DNA of 64,000 nt from Embleya hyalina (GCF_003967355.1 NZ_BIFH01000040.1:1-64000), one strand, 5' to 3'. Numbered from the stretch's first letter, positions 16,532-26,600 are shown. Made by a program: numbers and translations. The notes: generated by a model from the sequence alone, not told the origin.

Positions 16532-17893
16532 ATGGATCCGGTGACCGCTTCCCTGGCCGAACTGCACGACCGGCTGAGTTCGCTCGCGGACGGCGAAGTC
16601 GCCGACTACATCCCGCAGTTGGCCTCGGCCGACCCCCGTACGTTCGGACTCGCGCTGGTCAGCATGTCCGGCAACTGCTACCACGCCGGCGACACCGACG
16701 ACCTGTTCAGCATCCAGTCGGTGTCCAAGCCGTTCGTATACGCGCTCGCCGTGTCCGCACTCGGCCCGACCGAGGTGGCCCGCCGGGTCGGCGCCGAGCC
16801 CAGCGGAGAGGCGTTCAACGCGATCAGCCTGGAGCCGGGCACCGGCCGACCGGCGAACCCGATGGTCAACGCGGGGGCGATCGTCACCACCTCGCTGGTT
16901 CCGGCCGCCGACGCACGGGACCGCTTCGAGCGCATCCGCGCGTGCCTGTCCGCCTTCGCGGGCCGATCGCTGGACGTCGACGAGGACGTCTACCGCTCCG
17001 AGGCGGCGACCGGGGACCGCAATCGGGCGCTGGCCTACCTGATGCGCGGTGCGGGTTCGTTGGCCGGCGATGTGGACGAGACCGTACGCACCTACTTCCG
17101 CCAGTGCTCGATCCAAGTCCGGGTGGCCGATCTGGCGGTGATGGCGGCCACGCTGGCCAACGGCGGCGTCAACCCCGTCACCGGCGACCGGGTGATCGAG
17201 GAGCCGGTGGCGGTGCGGGCGTTGGCGGTGATGGCGACCTGCGGGATGTACGACGGCGCGGGCGAATGGCTGTTGCGGGTGGGGCTGCCCGCCAAGAGCG
17301 GGGTGTCCGGCGGCCTGATCGCGTGCAGCCCGGCGCGGTTCGGCATCGCGGTACACAGCCCGCCGCTGGACCGGGCCGGCAACCCCGTACGGGGCGTGCT
17401 CGCGCTGACCGAGTTGTCCGAGCGCTTCGCGCTGCACCTGATGCACCAGCCCGGTCGGCACATCGCGACCGTCACCGAGGTCACCACCACGCTCGACCAC
17501 CCGTCCTACCGGGCCCGCACACCCGCGCAGCGGGCCGTCCTGGACCGCGAGGGGCATCGTGTCGTGGTCATCCGCGCGCAGGGGGCGTTGGAGTTCACCG
17601 AGACGGAGCATCTGCTGCACGCGCTGCGCCAGTCCGCGCCGAGCCCGCCCGGGTGGATCGTGCTCGACCTGGACCGGGTCACCCGGATCGCGCTCGGCTC
17701 GGCCGCGATGCTGGGCGCCGCGCTGGCCGACCTGGTCGCCGCCGGCCACGAGATCGCCATCGCCGCCCGGGAACCGCTGCTCGACCCGATCGGCGACGGG
17801 CCGGCGCCGTGGACGGCGTTCGCCGGCCGGGAGGAGGCCGTCGCGTGGGGCGAGGACCGGCTGCTGGCGACGACGAGCGAGCCGACCGGATAG
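16532..17893 (+). CDS. glsA: Glutaminase A fused to a STAS domain
   Basis: The protein has 453 residues. Residues 1-310 form a serine-dependent glutaminase, converting glutamine to glutamate and ammonia. SIQSVSKPF holds the catalytic Ser-x-x-Lys, and ANPMVNAGAI, NGGVNP, CGMYDGAGEW and AKSGVSGG are family signatures. Residues 345-445 form a STAS domain (VVVIRAQGALEFTETEHLL, then IALGSAAMLGAALADL), as in anti-sigma-factor antagonists. This two-domain form occurs in some actinobacteria, and the STAS part may mediate regulation or partner binding. The ATG at 16532 is chosen over 16523 because GAAGGA is properly spaced for it. Confidence 0.93.
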   Translation: MDPVTASLAELHDRLSSLADGEVADYIPQLASADPRTFGLALVSMSGNCYHAGDTDDLFSIQSVSKPFVYALAVSALGPTEVARRVGAEPSGEAFNAISLEPGTGRPANPMVNAGAIVTTSLVPAADARDRFERIRACLSAFAGRSLDVDEDVYRSEAATGDRNRALAYLMRGAGSLAGDVDETVRTYFRQCSIQVRVADLAVMAATLANGGVNPVTGDRVIEEPVAVRALAVMATCGMYDGAGEWLLRVGLPAKSGVSGGLIACSPARFGIAVHSPPLDRAGNPVRGVLALTELSERFALHLMHQPGRHIATVTEVTTTLDHPSYRARTPAQRAVLDREGHRVVVIRAQGALEFTETEHLLHALRQSAPSPPGWIVLDLDRVTRIALGSAAMLGAALADLVAAGHEIAIAAREPLLDPIGDGPAPWTAFAGREEAVAWGEDRLLATTSEPTG

Positions 17894-18442
17894 CCACGCC
17901 GCTGCCCGGTCGCCCGGCATCGTGCCGCTCCGTACGGCCCCGAAAGACTTCACCGGAGCGGTTACCCTCCTCCGCCGGCGCGGGGCACCCCCCGACGGAC
18001 CAACAACGGTCCCGCACCCGCAAGGGCGAAAGCCTCGACCCGGACCCGGACCCGGACCGGATCGCCGGCCGGCCCCCCTTCGCGTCCCTGGTCGAGGCCG
18101 GCGCGCAGTCGCTCCGGGACGTCGAGGAGGCCGACGACAACTCGATCGGTCTCATCCGGGAGGTCTGAGTCGGGAGCGTCGTGGGCCCGGGAACTCGCGA
18201 GTCCCGGCCGAGGACACCGAACCCCGGCCATGACTCCCGAGACCGGACTTCCGCGCCCGCGCGGGGAGCGGGACGCCCGAGCCGATATCTCCGGCCGGAC
18301 CCCGCCCCGCCCCTGCTCCGGACCCCGCCTCCGCTCCGGCTCCGGCCCCGGACCGCGCCCCCGCCCCCGCGACCCGTACGGCGCGGCCGACGCCCCCCGT
18401 GGGCGTCGGACGCACCGTCGGTGTGTGCTCCCGGGCGTTCGG
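17894..18442. other. Intergenic, no convincing gene
   Basis: The stretch is very G/C-rich with CCGGACCC/CCGCCCC low-complexity runs around 18040-18380. A plus-strand frame ending at 18168 has a protein-like tail (SLVEAGAQSLRDVEEADDNS) but no start codon, so it could be a remnant. No RNA or operator is recognised. Confidence 0.5.
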
Positions 18443-19066
18443 CTACCCCTGCTCGGGACGCTCGTAGCTGCCGTAGGCGGGTGCGCCCCGGCGCTCGTAG
18501 GAGGTGATCACCACGCCCTTCCCGGTGACCTCCGAGCCGGTGAGCGCGAACGCGGTCGGCAGGACACCCGGCTCGAACAGGCGCTTGCCCGCGCCGAGGG
18601 CGACCGGGAAGGTCAGCAGGTGCATCGTGTCGATCAGGCCGAGCCGCAGCAGCGCCCCGGCGAGCGCGCCGCTGCCGTGGATCTGGAGTTCGCCGCCGTC
18701 CTGCTTCCGGAGCGCGCCGACCTCCTTCGCCAGGTCGCCGTGCAGCAGTCGGGTGTTGTTCCAGTCGGCCGACGTGAGGGTGTTGGTGGGCACGTACTTG
18801 GGCAGGGTGTTCAGCGGCCCGGCGATCGGATCGGCCGGGTCGGTGATCGCGGGCCAGTAGGACGCGAAGATGTCGTACGTCCGACGCCCGAGCAGGAACG
18901 CCTCGGCGCGGCCGATCACCCCGACCATGAACCGGCCGAAGTCGTCGTCCCCGTAGGGCACCGACCAGCCGCCCTGTTCGAAGCCGCCGCCGCGGTCCTC
19001 CTCCGGGCCGCCCGGGGCCTGGTAGACCCCGTCGATGGTGAGGAAGGTGGTGAGGGTGATCTTCAT
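18443..19066 (-). CDS. Dihydrofolate reductase family (RibD C-terminal) protein
   Basis: The 207-residue protein has the DHFR-like NADPH-binding fold: MKITLTTFLTIDGVYQAPGG at the N-terminus, LLGRRTYDIFASYWP and LQIHGSGALAGALLRLGLID in the middle, and FPVALGAGKRLFE near the end. Many actinomycete paralogues exist; most are reductases of unknown substrate rather than true folate enzymes. The ATG at 19066 follows AAGGGCGG. It is divergent from a cupin gene across a direct-repeat array. A broken relative lies at 8883. Confidence 0.92.
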   Translation of the reverse strand: MKITLTTFLTIDGVYQAPGGPEEDRGGGFEQGGWSVPYGDDDFGRFMVGVIGRAEAFLLGRRTYDIFASYWPAITDPADPIAGPLNTLPKYVPTNTLTSADWNNTRLLHGDLAKEVGALRKQDGGELQIHGSGALAGALLRLGLIDTMHLLTFPVALGAGKRLFEPGVLPTAFALTGSEVTGKGVVITSYERRGAPAYGSYERPEQG

Positions 19067-19217
19067 GGCGCCGCCCTTCGTCGCGGTGGTGGTCCGGTGG
19101 TTTTCGAGCCGACACATGCTTCGACCGCGCGTCCACCGGAAACTCATCGGTCCGGGAGCCCCCGGAAGCCGGTCCTCGATCGATCTCCGACGATTCCCGC
19201 CCGGATCCGCCCGCATG

Positions 19218-19266
19218 CGTCACGACCACACACGTCACAACCACACACGTCACGAACGTGCGTCAC
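19218..19266. repeat. CGTCAC direct-repeat array between divergent genes
   Basis: CGTCAC occurs at 19218, 19233, 19248 and 19261 (spacings 15, 15 and 13). The first two copies are followed by (G/A)ACCACACA. The array lies 20 bases before the cupin start and about 150 bases before the DHFR-like start. Regular helical-scale spacing suggests cooperative regulator binding. Confidence 0.65.
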
Positions 19267-19285
19267 GTCCGACGAGGAGCCCGCG

Positions 19286-19810
19286 ATGTCCTTCCCCGAC
19301 GTCCCCGACGATCCGCAGAGCCTCGGTTACCCCGAGACCCGCTACCGAGGCGACTCCGGCGAGGTCAACGCCCGGTTCCGCCCCGCCGAGCACCCGCCCG
19401 AGCTGATCACCGCCGGTGCGACCTACCACTACCTGGCCACCACCGATGCCACCGACGGCGAGTACGGCCTGTACCGGGTCGACATGCACGCGGCGCCCAG
19501 CGGGCCCGGCACCCACTTCCACCGGACCATCTCCGAGTCGTTCTTCGTGCTCTCCGGCACGATCCGGCTGTTCGACGGCCGGGACTGGCGCGACGCCAAA
19601 GCCGGGGACTTCCTGTACGTCCCGGTCGGCGGCCTGCACGCGTTCCGGAACGAATCCGGCGAGCCGGCGTCGATGCTGCTCCAGTTCGCCCCGGGGGCGC
19701 CCCGCGAGGCCTACTTCGAGGGCATCCCCGAGCTGGAACACCTCACCGACAAGGAACGCGCCCGGTTCTTCCTCCGCCACGACAACCACTGGGTCGACCT
19801 CGGCGGGTAG
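19286..19810 (+). CDS. Cupin-domain protein
   Basis: The 174-residue single-domain cupin has the motif GPGTHFHRTISESFFVLSG (metal-binding His, His and Glu) and a second motif GDFLYVPVGGLHAFRNES (His). Such proteins bind a metal and serve as small dioxygenases, isomerases or sugar-binding proteins; the substrate is unknown. The ATG at 19286 has a GAGGAG site. It converges with the DMFase-like gene, with only four bases between the stops. Confidence 0.92.
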   Translation: MSFPDVPDDPQSLGYPETRYRGDSGEVNARFRPAEHPPELITAGATYHYLATTDATDGEYGLYRVDMHAAPSGPGTHFHRTISESFFVLSGTIRLFDGRDWRDAKAGDFLYVPVGGLHAFRNESGEPASMLLQFAPGAPREAYFEGIPELEHLTDKERARFFLRHDNHWVDLGG

Positions 19811-19814
19811 GCGC

Positions 19815-21719
19815 TCAGCCCCTCGTCGGCGGCGGTACCGCGGAGCGGCGGTGGATCCGGGAGCCCGGGGCGGTGACGATCAGGCTCCCGGCGTGGCCGG
19901 CCAGCGTGCGACAGGCGTCGGCCGGGGCCGATTCGCCGGGCAGCGGGACGAACGCGGCCGGCCCCACGATCGGCAGCCGGGTGCACAGCCGGCCGGCGCC
20001 GTCGGCGGCGTACAGCCGGCCGTTCATCGCGGCGAGCGCGATCGTGCCGCCCGCCGGGCCGAGCACGCGCCAGGGCGCGGGCGCCTCGGGGTCGGCGGGC
20101 AACTCGGTCGCGTACACGTGGTGCAGCGTGTCGGCGGCGTCCACCGCGAAGACGCCGCCGTCGCACAGCGCCAGCGCGAGGGTGCCCTCGGGCAGTCGGG
20201 CGACCGGAGTCCACGGCGCGGCCCGGGTCACCGGCGGCCGGCGCAGCAGCCGATCGTGCCCGCCGACCGCGTACACCTCCAGCGGCAGCGGACCGGCCGC
20301 CTCCCGCGCCGCGGCCAGGGCGCGTACCGTCGGCGCGGCGCCGATCGTCCGCCAGGGCAGGTTCTGCCCGCCGGTGTCGCGGCAGATCAGCGCTCCCTCG
20401 GTGTCCACCGCGAACAGCACGTCCTCGCAGGCGGTGAGCGCGTGGATGTCCGCGGCGGGGCCGATCACCTCCCACTGCGGTCGCGTGGCGGCGCCGAGCC
20501 GGTCCAGCACGTTGCGGGTGACCCGGTCGACCACCGGATCGGCCAGCGCACTGCCCCAGTTGATGGTGCCGGCGTTGAACACCGTGCCCGCGCCGAGCCG
20601 GAACGTGCCCATCACCGCGTCGCCACCCTGCCCGTAGCGCGCCCAGTGCCGCAGGTCGGCGGTGGCGAGCACGACGAACGACGGCGGGGTGCCGTCGCGG
20701 CCGGTGGTGCGCGGGACGCCCGTGCTCCAGTCCAGTTCGGCCGCGTCCGTCTCGTAGCCGAGCGCGCCCTGGGCGAACTTGTCGCCGTCCGCGAGGCCGG
20801 TGCCGGCGAACACCCAGTGGTCGGTGAACCGGGCGATGTACGCCTCCTCGCGGATCACCTTCATCCCCTCGCCCCACGCACCCGCGCCCCGCCGGAAGCT
20901 GAGCCCGGTCATCGTGTTCTCCGGCCGGTGCACCGGCGCGCTGGACCACTCCACGGTGACTCGTTCGGGATCGATCGCCGCCATCGGGTCGGCGACCGCG
21001 TCCCGGTGGCAGACCATGGTGCGGCCGTCGTCCTCCAGGCGCATCTGCCACCACGCGGTGTTCCCGGCGAAGATGGCCAGGTTGCCGCCGCGCCGGACGA
21101 ATCCCTCGACGCTGTCGCGCTGTTCCCGGGACCAGTACTCGTCGTGCCCGTTGATCACCAACAGCCGGTAGTGCGCCAGGAGTTCGTCACCACCGTGCAG
21201 ATCCAGGCCGGAACAGAACTCGACCGGGCGGCAGGTGGCCCGCAACCAGCGCTGCAGGCCCTCCTCCCAGCGCTCCGGCGGGGGCCCGCCCCCGGGCCGG
21301 TCGAACGCGACCCGGGCGGCCCGGTCCGGCTGCTCGGCGTAGTACAGCCCCAGGCCGGGCACGCCGGAGCGGTTGTACGCCTGCCAGGTGGCGAACGGCA
21401 CCGACACCAGGATCGGCGCGGCCGCGCCGGGGCGCGCCGCGCGGACCACGAACCAGGCCTCGTGGTCCAGGGGTTCGTCCCCGGCGAGCGGTGTGCCGTC
21501 GTCGAACACGGCCCGGTACAGCGAGCTGGGCCAGTCGGACGGGACGGGCAACTCCCAGTGTTCGCCGATCACTCGGGACCGGGCCAGGACGTGGTCGGTG
21601 GTCGCGTCGATGATCGTGACCTCGCCGCGCACCGGGCCGCCGTCGGTCGAGGCCAGATGGAAGCGCAGCCGGTCGCCCGCCGTGACGGACGTGGCACCGG
21701 CATACGCCAGGACGCTCAC
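19815..21719 (-). CDS. N,N-dimethylformamidase beta-subunit-like protein with C-terminal propeller-like repeats
   Basis: The protein has 634 residues. Residues 1-90 form a beta-sandwich-like region. Residues about 95-420 match the N,N-dimethylformamidase large-subunit fold: a GLGLYYAEQPDRAARV segment, GHDEYWSREQRDSVEGFVRR, then FAGNTAWWQMRLEDDGRT. In DMFase an iron held by two Tyr and one Glu hydrolyses an amide. Residues 430-634 hold four or five repeats of the type W-x-x-(I/L)-G...LYAxDxxGxL, like tachylectin or propeller blades. GTG at 21719 overlaps the previous stop by four bases, so it is the last gene of the NRPS operon. An amide-forming or amide-cleaving tailoring role is an inference. 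Confidence 0.82.
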   Translation of the reverse strand: MSVLAYAGATSVTAGDRLRFHLASTDGGPVRGEVTIIDATTDHVLARSRVIGEHWELPVPSDWPSSLYRAVFDDGTPLAGDEPLDHEAWFVVRAARPGAAAPILVSVPFATWQAYNRSGVPGLGLYYAEQPDRAARVAFDRPGGGPPPERWEEGLQRWLRATCRPVEFCSGLDLHGGDELLAHYRLLVINGHDEYWSREQRDSVEGFVRRGGNLAIFAGNTAWWQMRLEDDGRTMVCHRDAVADPMAAIDPERVTVEWSSAPVHRPENTMTGLSFRRGAGAWGEGMKVIREEAYIARFTDHWVFAGTGLADGDKFAQGALGYETDAAELDWSTGVPRTTGRDGTPPSFVVLATADLRHWARYGQGGDAVMGTFRLGAGTVFNAGTINWGSALADPVVDRVTRNVLDRLGAATRPQWEVIGPAADIHALTACEDVLFAVDTEGALICRDTGGQNLPWRTIGAAPTVRALAAAREAAGPLPLEVYAVGGHDRLLRRPPVTRAAPWTPVARLPEGTLALALCDGGVFAVDAADTLHHVYATELPADPEAPAPWRVLGPAGGTIALAAMNGRLYAADGAGRLCTRLPIVGPAAFVPLPGESAPADACRTLAGHAGSLIVTAPGSRIHRRSAVPPPTRG

Positions 21720-23179
21720 GCGACCGGCTCCGCCACCCGCTCCGCGAAGCCGGTCAGCGCGCCGATCGGCACCTCCCGCCCGGCGGCCGCGCGCACCAGC
21801 AGATCCTCCAGCGCGACCAGGTGCGCCTCCAGCGCGTGTACGGGCAGATAGGCGGTGTCGCCGGTGACGCTGACCACCAGCGCGTCGCCCTCGGCGACCA
21901 CGTGCAGGCAGTACCGGCAGGCGATGAACTCGTGCCCGCCCGCCGGTTCCACCCGACTTCGGGTGCGCGCCACGTCCAGTTCGGCGGCGGTCGGCTCGGG
22001 GCCCGGCTCCGGCGGCCGGTCCACCAGGCGCATGTCGTTGAAGCAGCAGAACGGCCGGATGGGCGTGCCGCGTTCGGCGGTGATCCTGGACATCAGCGCG
22101 TTCCACCGGTCGGGGTCGTAGCCCGCGCTGCGATACGCCCGCAGCGACGCCCGCCACGCGGCGGGAAGCAGGTCGGTGAAGCGCGCGTCGAGGTCCAGGT
22201 CGAGCACGAACAGCCCTTCCTGGGACAGTGTGGTGACCAAATCGCGGCTGTCCGCCCGGAAACGGTTGGCGACGATCGGCAGCATCACCGCGGTGTCCCG
22301 GCCGCCCGCGCGCGCCGCCAACACGGCCGCGCCCGCGAGCAACACCGCGGACGGGCTGACCCGATGGCGCAGCGCGACCGCGTCGGCGGCGCGGGCCAGG
22401 GCGGGGGAGACCAGGCGCACGGTGCGAAAGCGCGGCGCCGCCGGCTCGGCGACCACGTCCGCGAACACCGTCGGGGCGATCCGCCGATAGTGCGTCTCCC
22501 AGTGCGCGAGCGCCGATTCGCCCCGGCGCAGGCCGGTGGTCGTGGACTGCTCGTGGGCCAGGTCCAGTGGCGCACCCGCCGCCGGGCCGCCCGCCGATCC
22601 GCGACGGATCAGCAACCGCAGGTCGCGGACCAGGACTTCGACGCCGTGCCCGTCGGTGGCCACGTGACACAGGGCCAGTGCGATGTAGCGGACCCGGCCG
22701 CCGTGCACCACCAGGCCGACCCGGATCGGCCAGGCGTCGAAGTAGTCGAAGCGGGTGGCGCCCAGACGTTCGGCCACCGCCGCGGCGACCGTGTCCGCGT
22801 CCTCGATCAGCGCCGCCTCGAACACCTCCACCGGCAGCGTGCCCACCGAATGGCGGGCCTGTAGGGGCTCGCCGTCGGCGGGCACGAGCCGGGTGCGCAA
22901 CGCGTCGTGACGCTCCATCAGCCGGCCGAGCGCGGCGCTCGCCCGGGTCACGTCCACCGGGTGTCCGCGGTCGGCGATCGGTAATACGCGGGTCATGTTG
23001 AAGTAGTGGTCGCTGGGCGCGGTGCGCCGGATGGCCTGCCAGATGGCCCGCTGACCCCACGTCAGCGGCGCCCGGACCGGGTCGTCGGCGGAGACCGCGA
23101 AGGGTGCGGGCACCTCGTAGGGGGCCGCGACCGGTGTCCGGGCCGCGACCCGGGCTCTCGCCGACTCGTCCTCAACCAT
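21716..23179 (-). CDS. Free-standing NRPS condensation domain
   Basis: This 487-residue protein is a single condensation domain. LTWGQRAIWQAI is the C1 motif, RHDALRTRL the C2 motif and CHVATDG the catalytic C3 motif. The first histidine of the usual HHxxxDG is Cys, while the catalytic second His and the Asp remain. It should join an acyl or peptidyl group on one carrier to an amine or alcohol acceptor. Its start overlaps the carrier gene's stop by eight bases, so the two probably act together. An alternative role is chain release by condensation. Confidence 0.92.
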   Translation of the reverse strand: MVEDESARARVAARTPVAAPYEVPAPFAVSADDPVRAPLTWGQRAIWQAIRRTAPSDHYFNMTRVLPIADRGHPVDVTRASAALGRLMERHDALRTRLVPADGEPLQARHSVGTLPVEVFEAALIEDADTVAAAVAERLGATRFDYFDAWPIRVGLVVHGGRVRYIALALCHVATDGHGVEVLVRDLRLLIRRGSAGGPAAGAPLDLAHEQSTTTGLRRGESALAHWETHYRRIAPTVFADVVAEPAAPRFRTVRLVSPALARAADAVALRHRVSPSAVLLAGAAVLAARAGGRDTAVMLPIVANRFRADSRDLVTTLSQEGLFVLDLDLDARFTDLLPAAWRASLRAYRSAGYDPDRWNALMSRITAERGTPIRPFCCFNDMRLVDRPPEPGPEPTAAELDVARTRSRVEPAGGHEFIACRYCLHVVAEGDALVVSVTGDTAYLPVHALEAHLVALEDLLVRAAAGREVPIGALTGFAERVAEPVA

Positions 23180-23438
23180 CGCCCACCGCCACGCCGTGTC
23201 GGGTCAGGTGTGCCACCAGCGAGTCCAGGTCCTCGACGAAGTCCAGGTCGGCGTCCAGGTCGAAGAACACGTCGAACTCGCCCTCCAGGGCGTCGATCAG
23301 GCGCAGGAAGGTCAACGAACTCACGCCGGACGCGGTCAGCGGGCCGGTCGATTCCAACACCTCGTGCGCGCTCACCTCGCCCCCGCTCACGTCGGCGATC
23401 AGCGTGGCCACCCGTTCGCGCAGCGGGTCCGCCCTCAT
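23172..23438 (-). CDS. Free-standing acyl/peptidyl carrier protein
   Basis: This 88-residue helical protein has a carrier motif reading SGVSSLTFLRLIDALE, in which the phosphopantetheine serine is preceded by Ser instead of the usual Asp or His. The second half is strongly acidic (DVFFDLDADLDFVEDLDSL), typical of carriers. It overlaps the MbtH gene by four bases (ATGA) and the condensation gene by eight. It probably hands its substrate to the neighbouring condensation domain. Confidence 0.88.
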   Translation of the reverse strand: MRADPLRERVATLIADVSGGEVSAHEVLESTGPLTASGVSSLTFLRLIDALEGEFDVFFDLDADLDFVEDLDSLVAHLTRHGVAVGDG

Positions 23439-23668
23439 GCCGCGTCCCCGGCCAGTCGCCGACGCAGGCTCAACGGCCGGATGTCGGGCCAGACCCGGTC
23501 GATGTGCGCCGTGCACTCCTCGCGGGTGCCGACGAACCCGGTGGGCACCCAGCCGGCGGGCGGGTCGGTGCGCAGCGGCCACAACGAGTGTTGTTCCTCG
23601 TCGTTGACGACCACGCGGTAGGTCTCCTGGTCGGTCTCGGGGTCGAGGGGTTCGGGATCGTCGTGCAT
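23435..23668 (-). CDS. MbtH-like NRPS accessory protein
   Basis: This 77-residue protein has the full MbtH signature: NDEEQHSLWP, GWVPTGFVG, the C-x3-I segment and DIRPLSLR. MbtH proteins bind NRPS adenylation domains and support their folding and activity. The start shares one base with the NRPS stop (TGATG), so it is translated in step with the synthetase it most likely serves. Confidence 0.97.
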   Translation of the reverse strand: MHDDPEPLDPETDQETYRVVVNDEEQHSLWPLRTDPPAGWVPTGFVGTREECTAHIDRVWPDIRPLSLRRRLAGDAA

Positions 23669-26600
23669 CACGGCTCCTGGAGGTCGCGGACGGCGTCGGT
23701 CACGCCGCCGACGGTGGGGGTGTCGAAGAAGACGTCGAGCGGGACCTCGACGCCGAGGCGTTTGCGGATCCGGGCGGCGATCCGGGTGATGGTGAGCGAG
23801 TGGCCGCCGAGGTCGAACAGGTCCTCGTCCACGCCGATGTCGTCCAGGCGCAACACCTCGGCCCAGATCGTGCGCACGGCCTCGGTGAGGTCGTCGGCCG
23901 GGCCGACGACCGCGCGGAACGCGTCGGTGGGGTCGATCGGTTCGGGCCGGGTGGGTGCCGGTTCGGGCAGACGGGCCCGGTCCAGCTTGCCGTTGGGGGT
24001 CAGCGGGAAGGCGTCCAGGGCCAGGAAGCCGGTGGGCACCATGGCGCTCGGCAGGGTGCGGGCGAGGAAGGCGCGCAATTCGCCGGGGGCGACGGGGGGT
24101 CGTCCGGGCTCGGGGACGAGGTAGCCGACCAGGCGGGCGTGTTCGCCGTCCGGGTCGAGCAGTCGGATCGCCGCCTGGGCGATCCCGGGGTGTGCGGCGA
24201 GCCGGCTCTCGATCTCGCCGAGTTCGATCCGGTGTCCGCGCAGCTTGACCTGGGCGTCGGTACGCCCGACGTAGTCCAGGCCGCCGTCGGGCGCGTGCCG
24301 GACCAGATCGCCCGTGCGGTACAGGCGGGCGCCGGGCGGCCCGAACGGGTCGGCCACGAAGCGCTCGGCGGTCAGCCCCGGGAGGCCCGGGTAGCCGTGC
24401 GCGACGCCGTCCCCGCCCAGGAACAACTCGCCCACCAGGCCCTCGGGGACCGGATGCAGCCGGCCGTCGAGCACGTACGCGCGGGTGTTGGCCAGGGGCC
24501 GGCCGATGCCGGGCGCGGCCGCGGAGTCGACCTCGGCGTAGGTGGACCACACCGTCGTCTCGGTGGGTCCGTACACGTTGACCAACCGGCCCACCACGCC
24601 GCGTAGTTCGGCGGCCAGTGGGGCGGGCAGGGCTTCGCCGCCGGTGATCGCGGTCAGTCCCGGACGGTGCAGGCCGGCCGCGAGCAGCACCCGCCAGCCG
24701 CTCGGGGTGGCCTGGACGTGCGAGACGGCGTGCCGCTCCAACAGGGCCAGTTGGGCGTGTCCGTCCCGGTGCCGATCGTCGGGGACCAGTACCACCCGGG
24801 CACCGGTGGTCAGCGGCAGCAGGAGTTCGACCGTGGAGATGTCGAAGGACAGCGAGGTCAATCCGAGCCAGCGGTCGCCGGGACCGGCGCCGAGCCGGTC
24901 GCGCATGCTCGCGAGCAGGTTGGCCAGCGCGAGGTGCGGGATCTGGACGCCCTTGGGCCGCCCGGTCGAGCCGGACGTGTAGATCACGTACGCCGGATCG
25001 CTCGGCGCGGGCCCGGTGGGCGGCCGGACCCGACCGGGTTCGGCACCGAACAGGTCGGGCCCGTTCAGGTCGGGGGCGGCCAGGACGAGCGGTTCGGCGG
25101 GGGCGACGAGGCGGAGCCGGGCCGGATCGGCCGGAGCGTCCGGGACGATCGGTTCGGCGGGGGTGACGGGGTGGACCCGGGTCGGCTCCGCGGGTATGTC
25201 CGGAACGCGAGGGGCCGTGGCGTGCGCACCGGGGCTGCCCGGACCGTCGCTCGCCGGCGCACCCGTGTTCCGCACGATCGCCGCCACACGCGCGTCCGAC
25301 CGGATGAAGGCCAGCCGTTCGGCCGGATGGCCCGGGTCGAGCGGCAGGTACGCGGCGCCCGAGGCGAGCACGCCGAGGACGGCGGCGACCTGTTCGCCGG
25401 TGCGCGGCAGTTCGATCGCCACCAGGTCGCCCTGGCCGACCCCGGCCCGGTGCAGGCGCTCGGCGAACACGTAGGCGGCCGAGGCCACCTGGCGGTAGGT
25501 CAGGAACCGGCCCGAGCACACGACGGCGACCGTGTCGGGGGCCGCCGCGGCGCGCGCGGCGAACGACTCGACGACGGTGTCCCCCGCCGGATACGGCGTG
25601 TCGGTGGCGTTGTCGGTGTGCAGGACCCGGACCAGCTCCCGCTCGGACAGCAGCGGCAGGTCGCCGAGCGGCAGTTCGGGGTCGGCCAGCGCCGTGTTGA
25701 GCAGGGTGGCGAAGTGGCCCGGGATGCGCGCGGCCGCGTCCGGGACGAAGCCGTCCGTCGGTACGTGCAGCGCGCCGTCGATGCGATCCCGGCCCTCGAC
25801 CAGTTGCAGATGCGCGGTGTTGCGCGCGGTCGGCGGCAGCACGATCCACTCGACCCGGGTCTCCACCCCGGGGAAGACCGGCTCGACCACGCGGGTGCGC
25901 CGTCGATAGCTCACGGTCAGTTCGGTCAGCGCGGTCCTGGGGCCGAGGCCGCGCACGGTGTGGCTGTAGGGCACGTCGCGGAAGGCGTAGATCGCCCGCA
26001 GTTCGGCGCGCAGTTCGCGGGCGAACGTGCCGAAGCCCTGTTCGGCGCGCGGCCGGGAGGAGACCGGCAACTCGTTGACGTGCAGCCCGACCCGGCGCGC
26101 CTCGGCCGGGGTGCGGGTGGTGAGTTCCAGCGCGGTGCGCACCCGCGCGTTGCCGTAGCGGAACAGCAGCGCGTGCCAGGCGGCCAGCAGCAGTTCGAAG
26201 TGGGTCACACCGAGCCGCACGGCGCTCTCGTGCAGTGCGTCGACCGTTTCGGGGCCGAGGGTGAACGGGATCGTGGTGCCCGGCGCCGGTTCGCCGCCGG
26301 CCCGCGTGGTGGGCAGCAGCCCCGGCAGGATCGCCCGACCGGGTTCCTCGCGGTGCCGGGCCCAGACGCCGGTGGTGTCGGTGGCGGGGTATTCGGTCGA
26401 CGCCGCTCCGGCCCGGAACACGTCGGCCGTTCCGTGTCCGTCCGTGGTCGGGGTCGCCGGGATCCCGCCCTCGCGGGCCGCGCGGTAGGCCCGCGCCAGG
26501 GCCGCGACCACGATCTCCTTGGACGTGCCGTCGAAGATCACGTGATGCGCGGTCACCAGGAGCGTGTGCCGGTCCGGCGCGAGGGAGAACAGGGTGAAAC

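Noticed and set aside
17962-18168. Protein-like tail ending IGLIREV on the plus strand
   Set aside because: No ATG, GTG or TTG start gives a sensible short protein; it may be a remnant only.
19218-19266. Replication-origin iterons
   Set aside because: Short repeats in a divergent promoter with no replication gene nearby; a regulatory reading is simpler.
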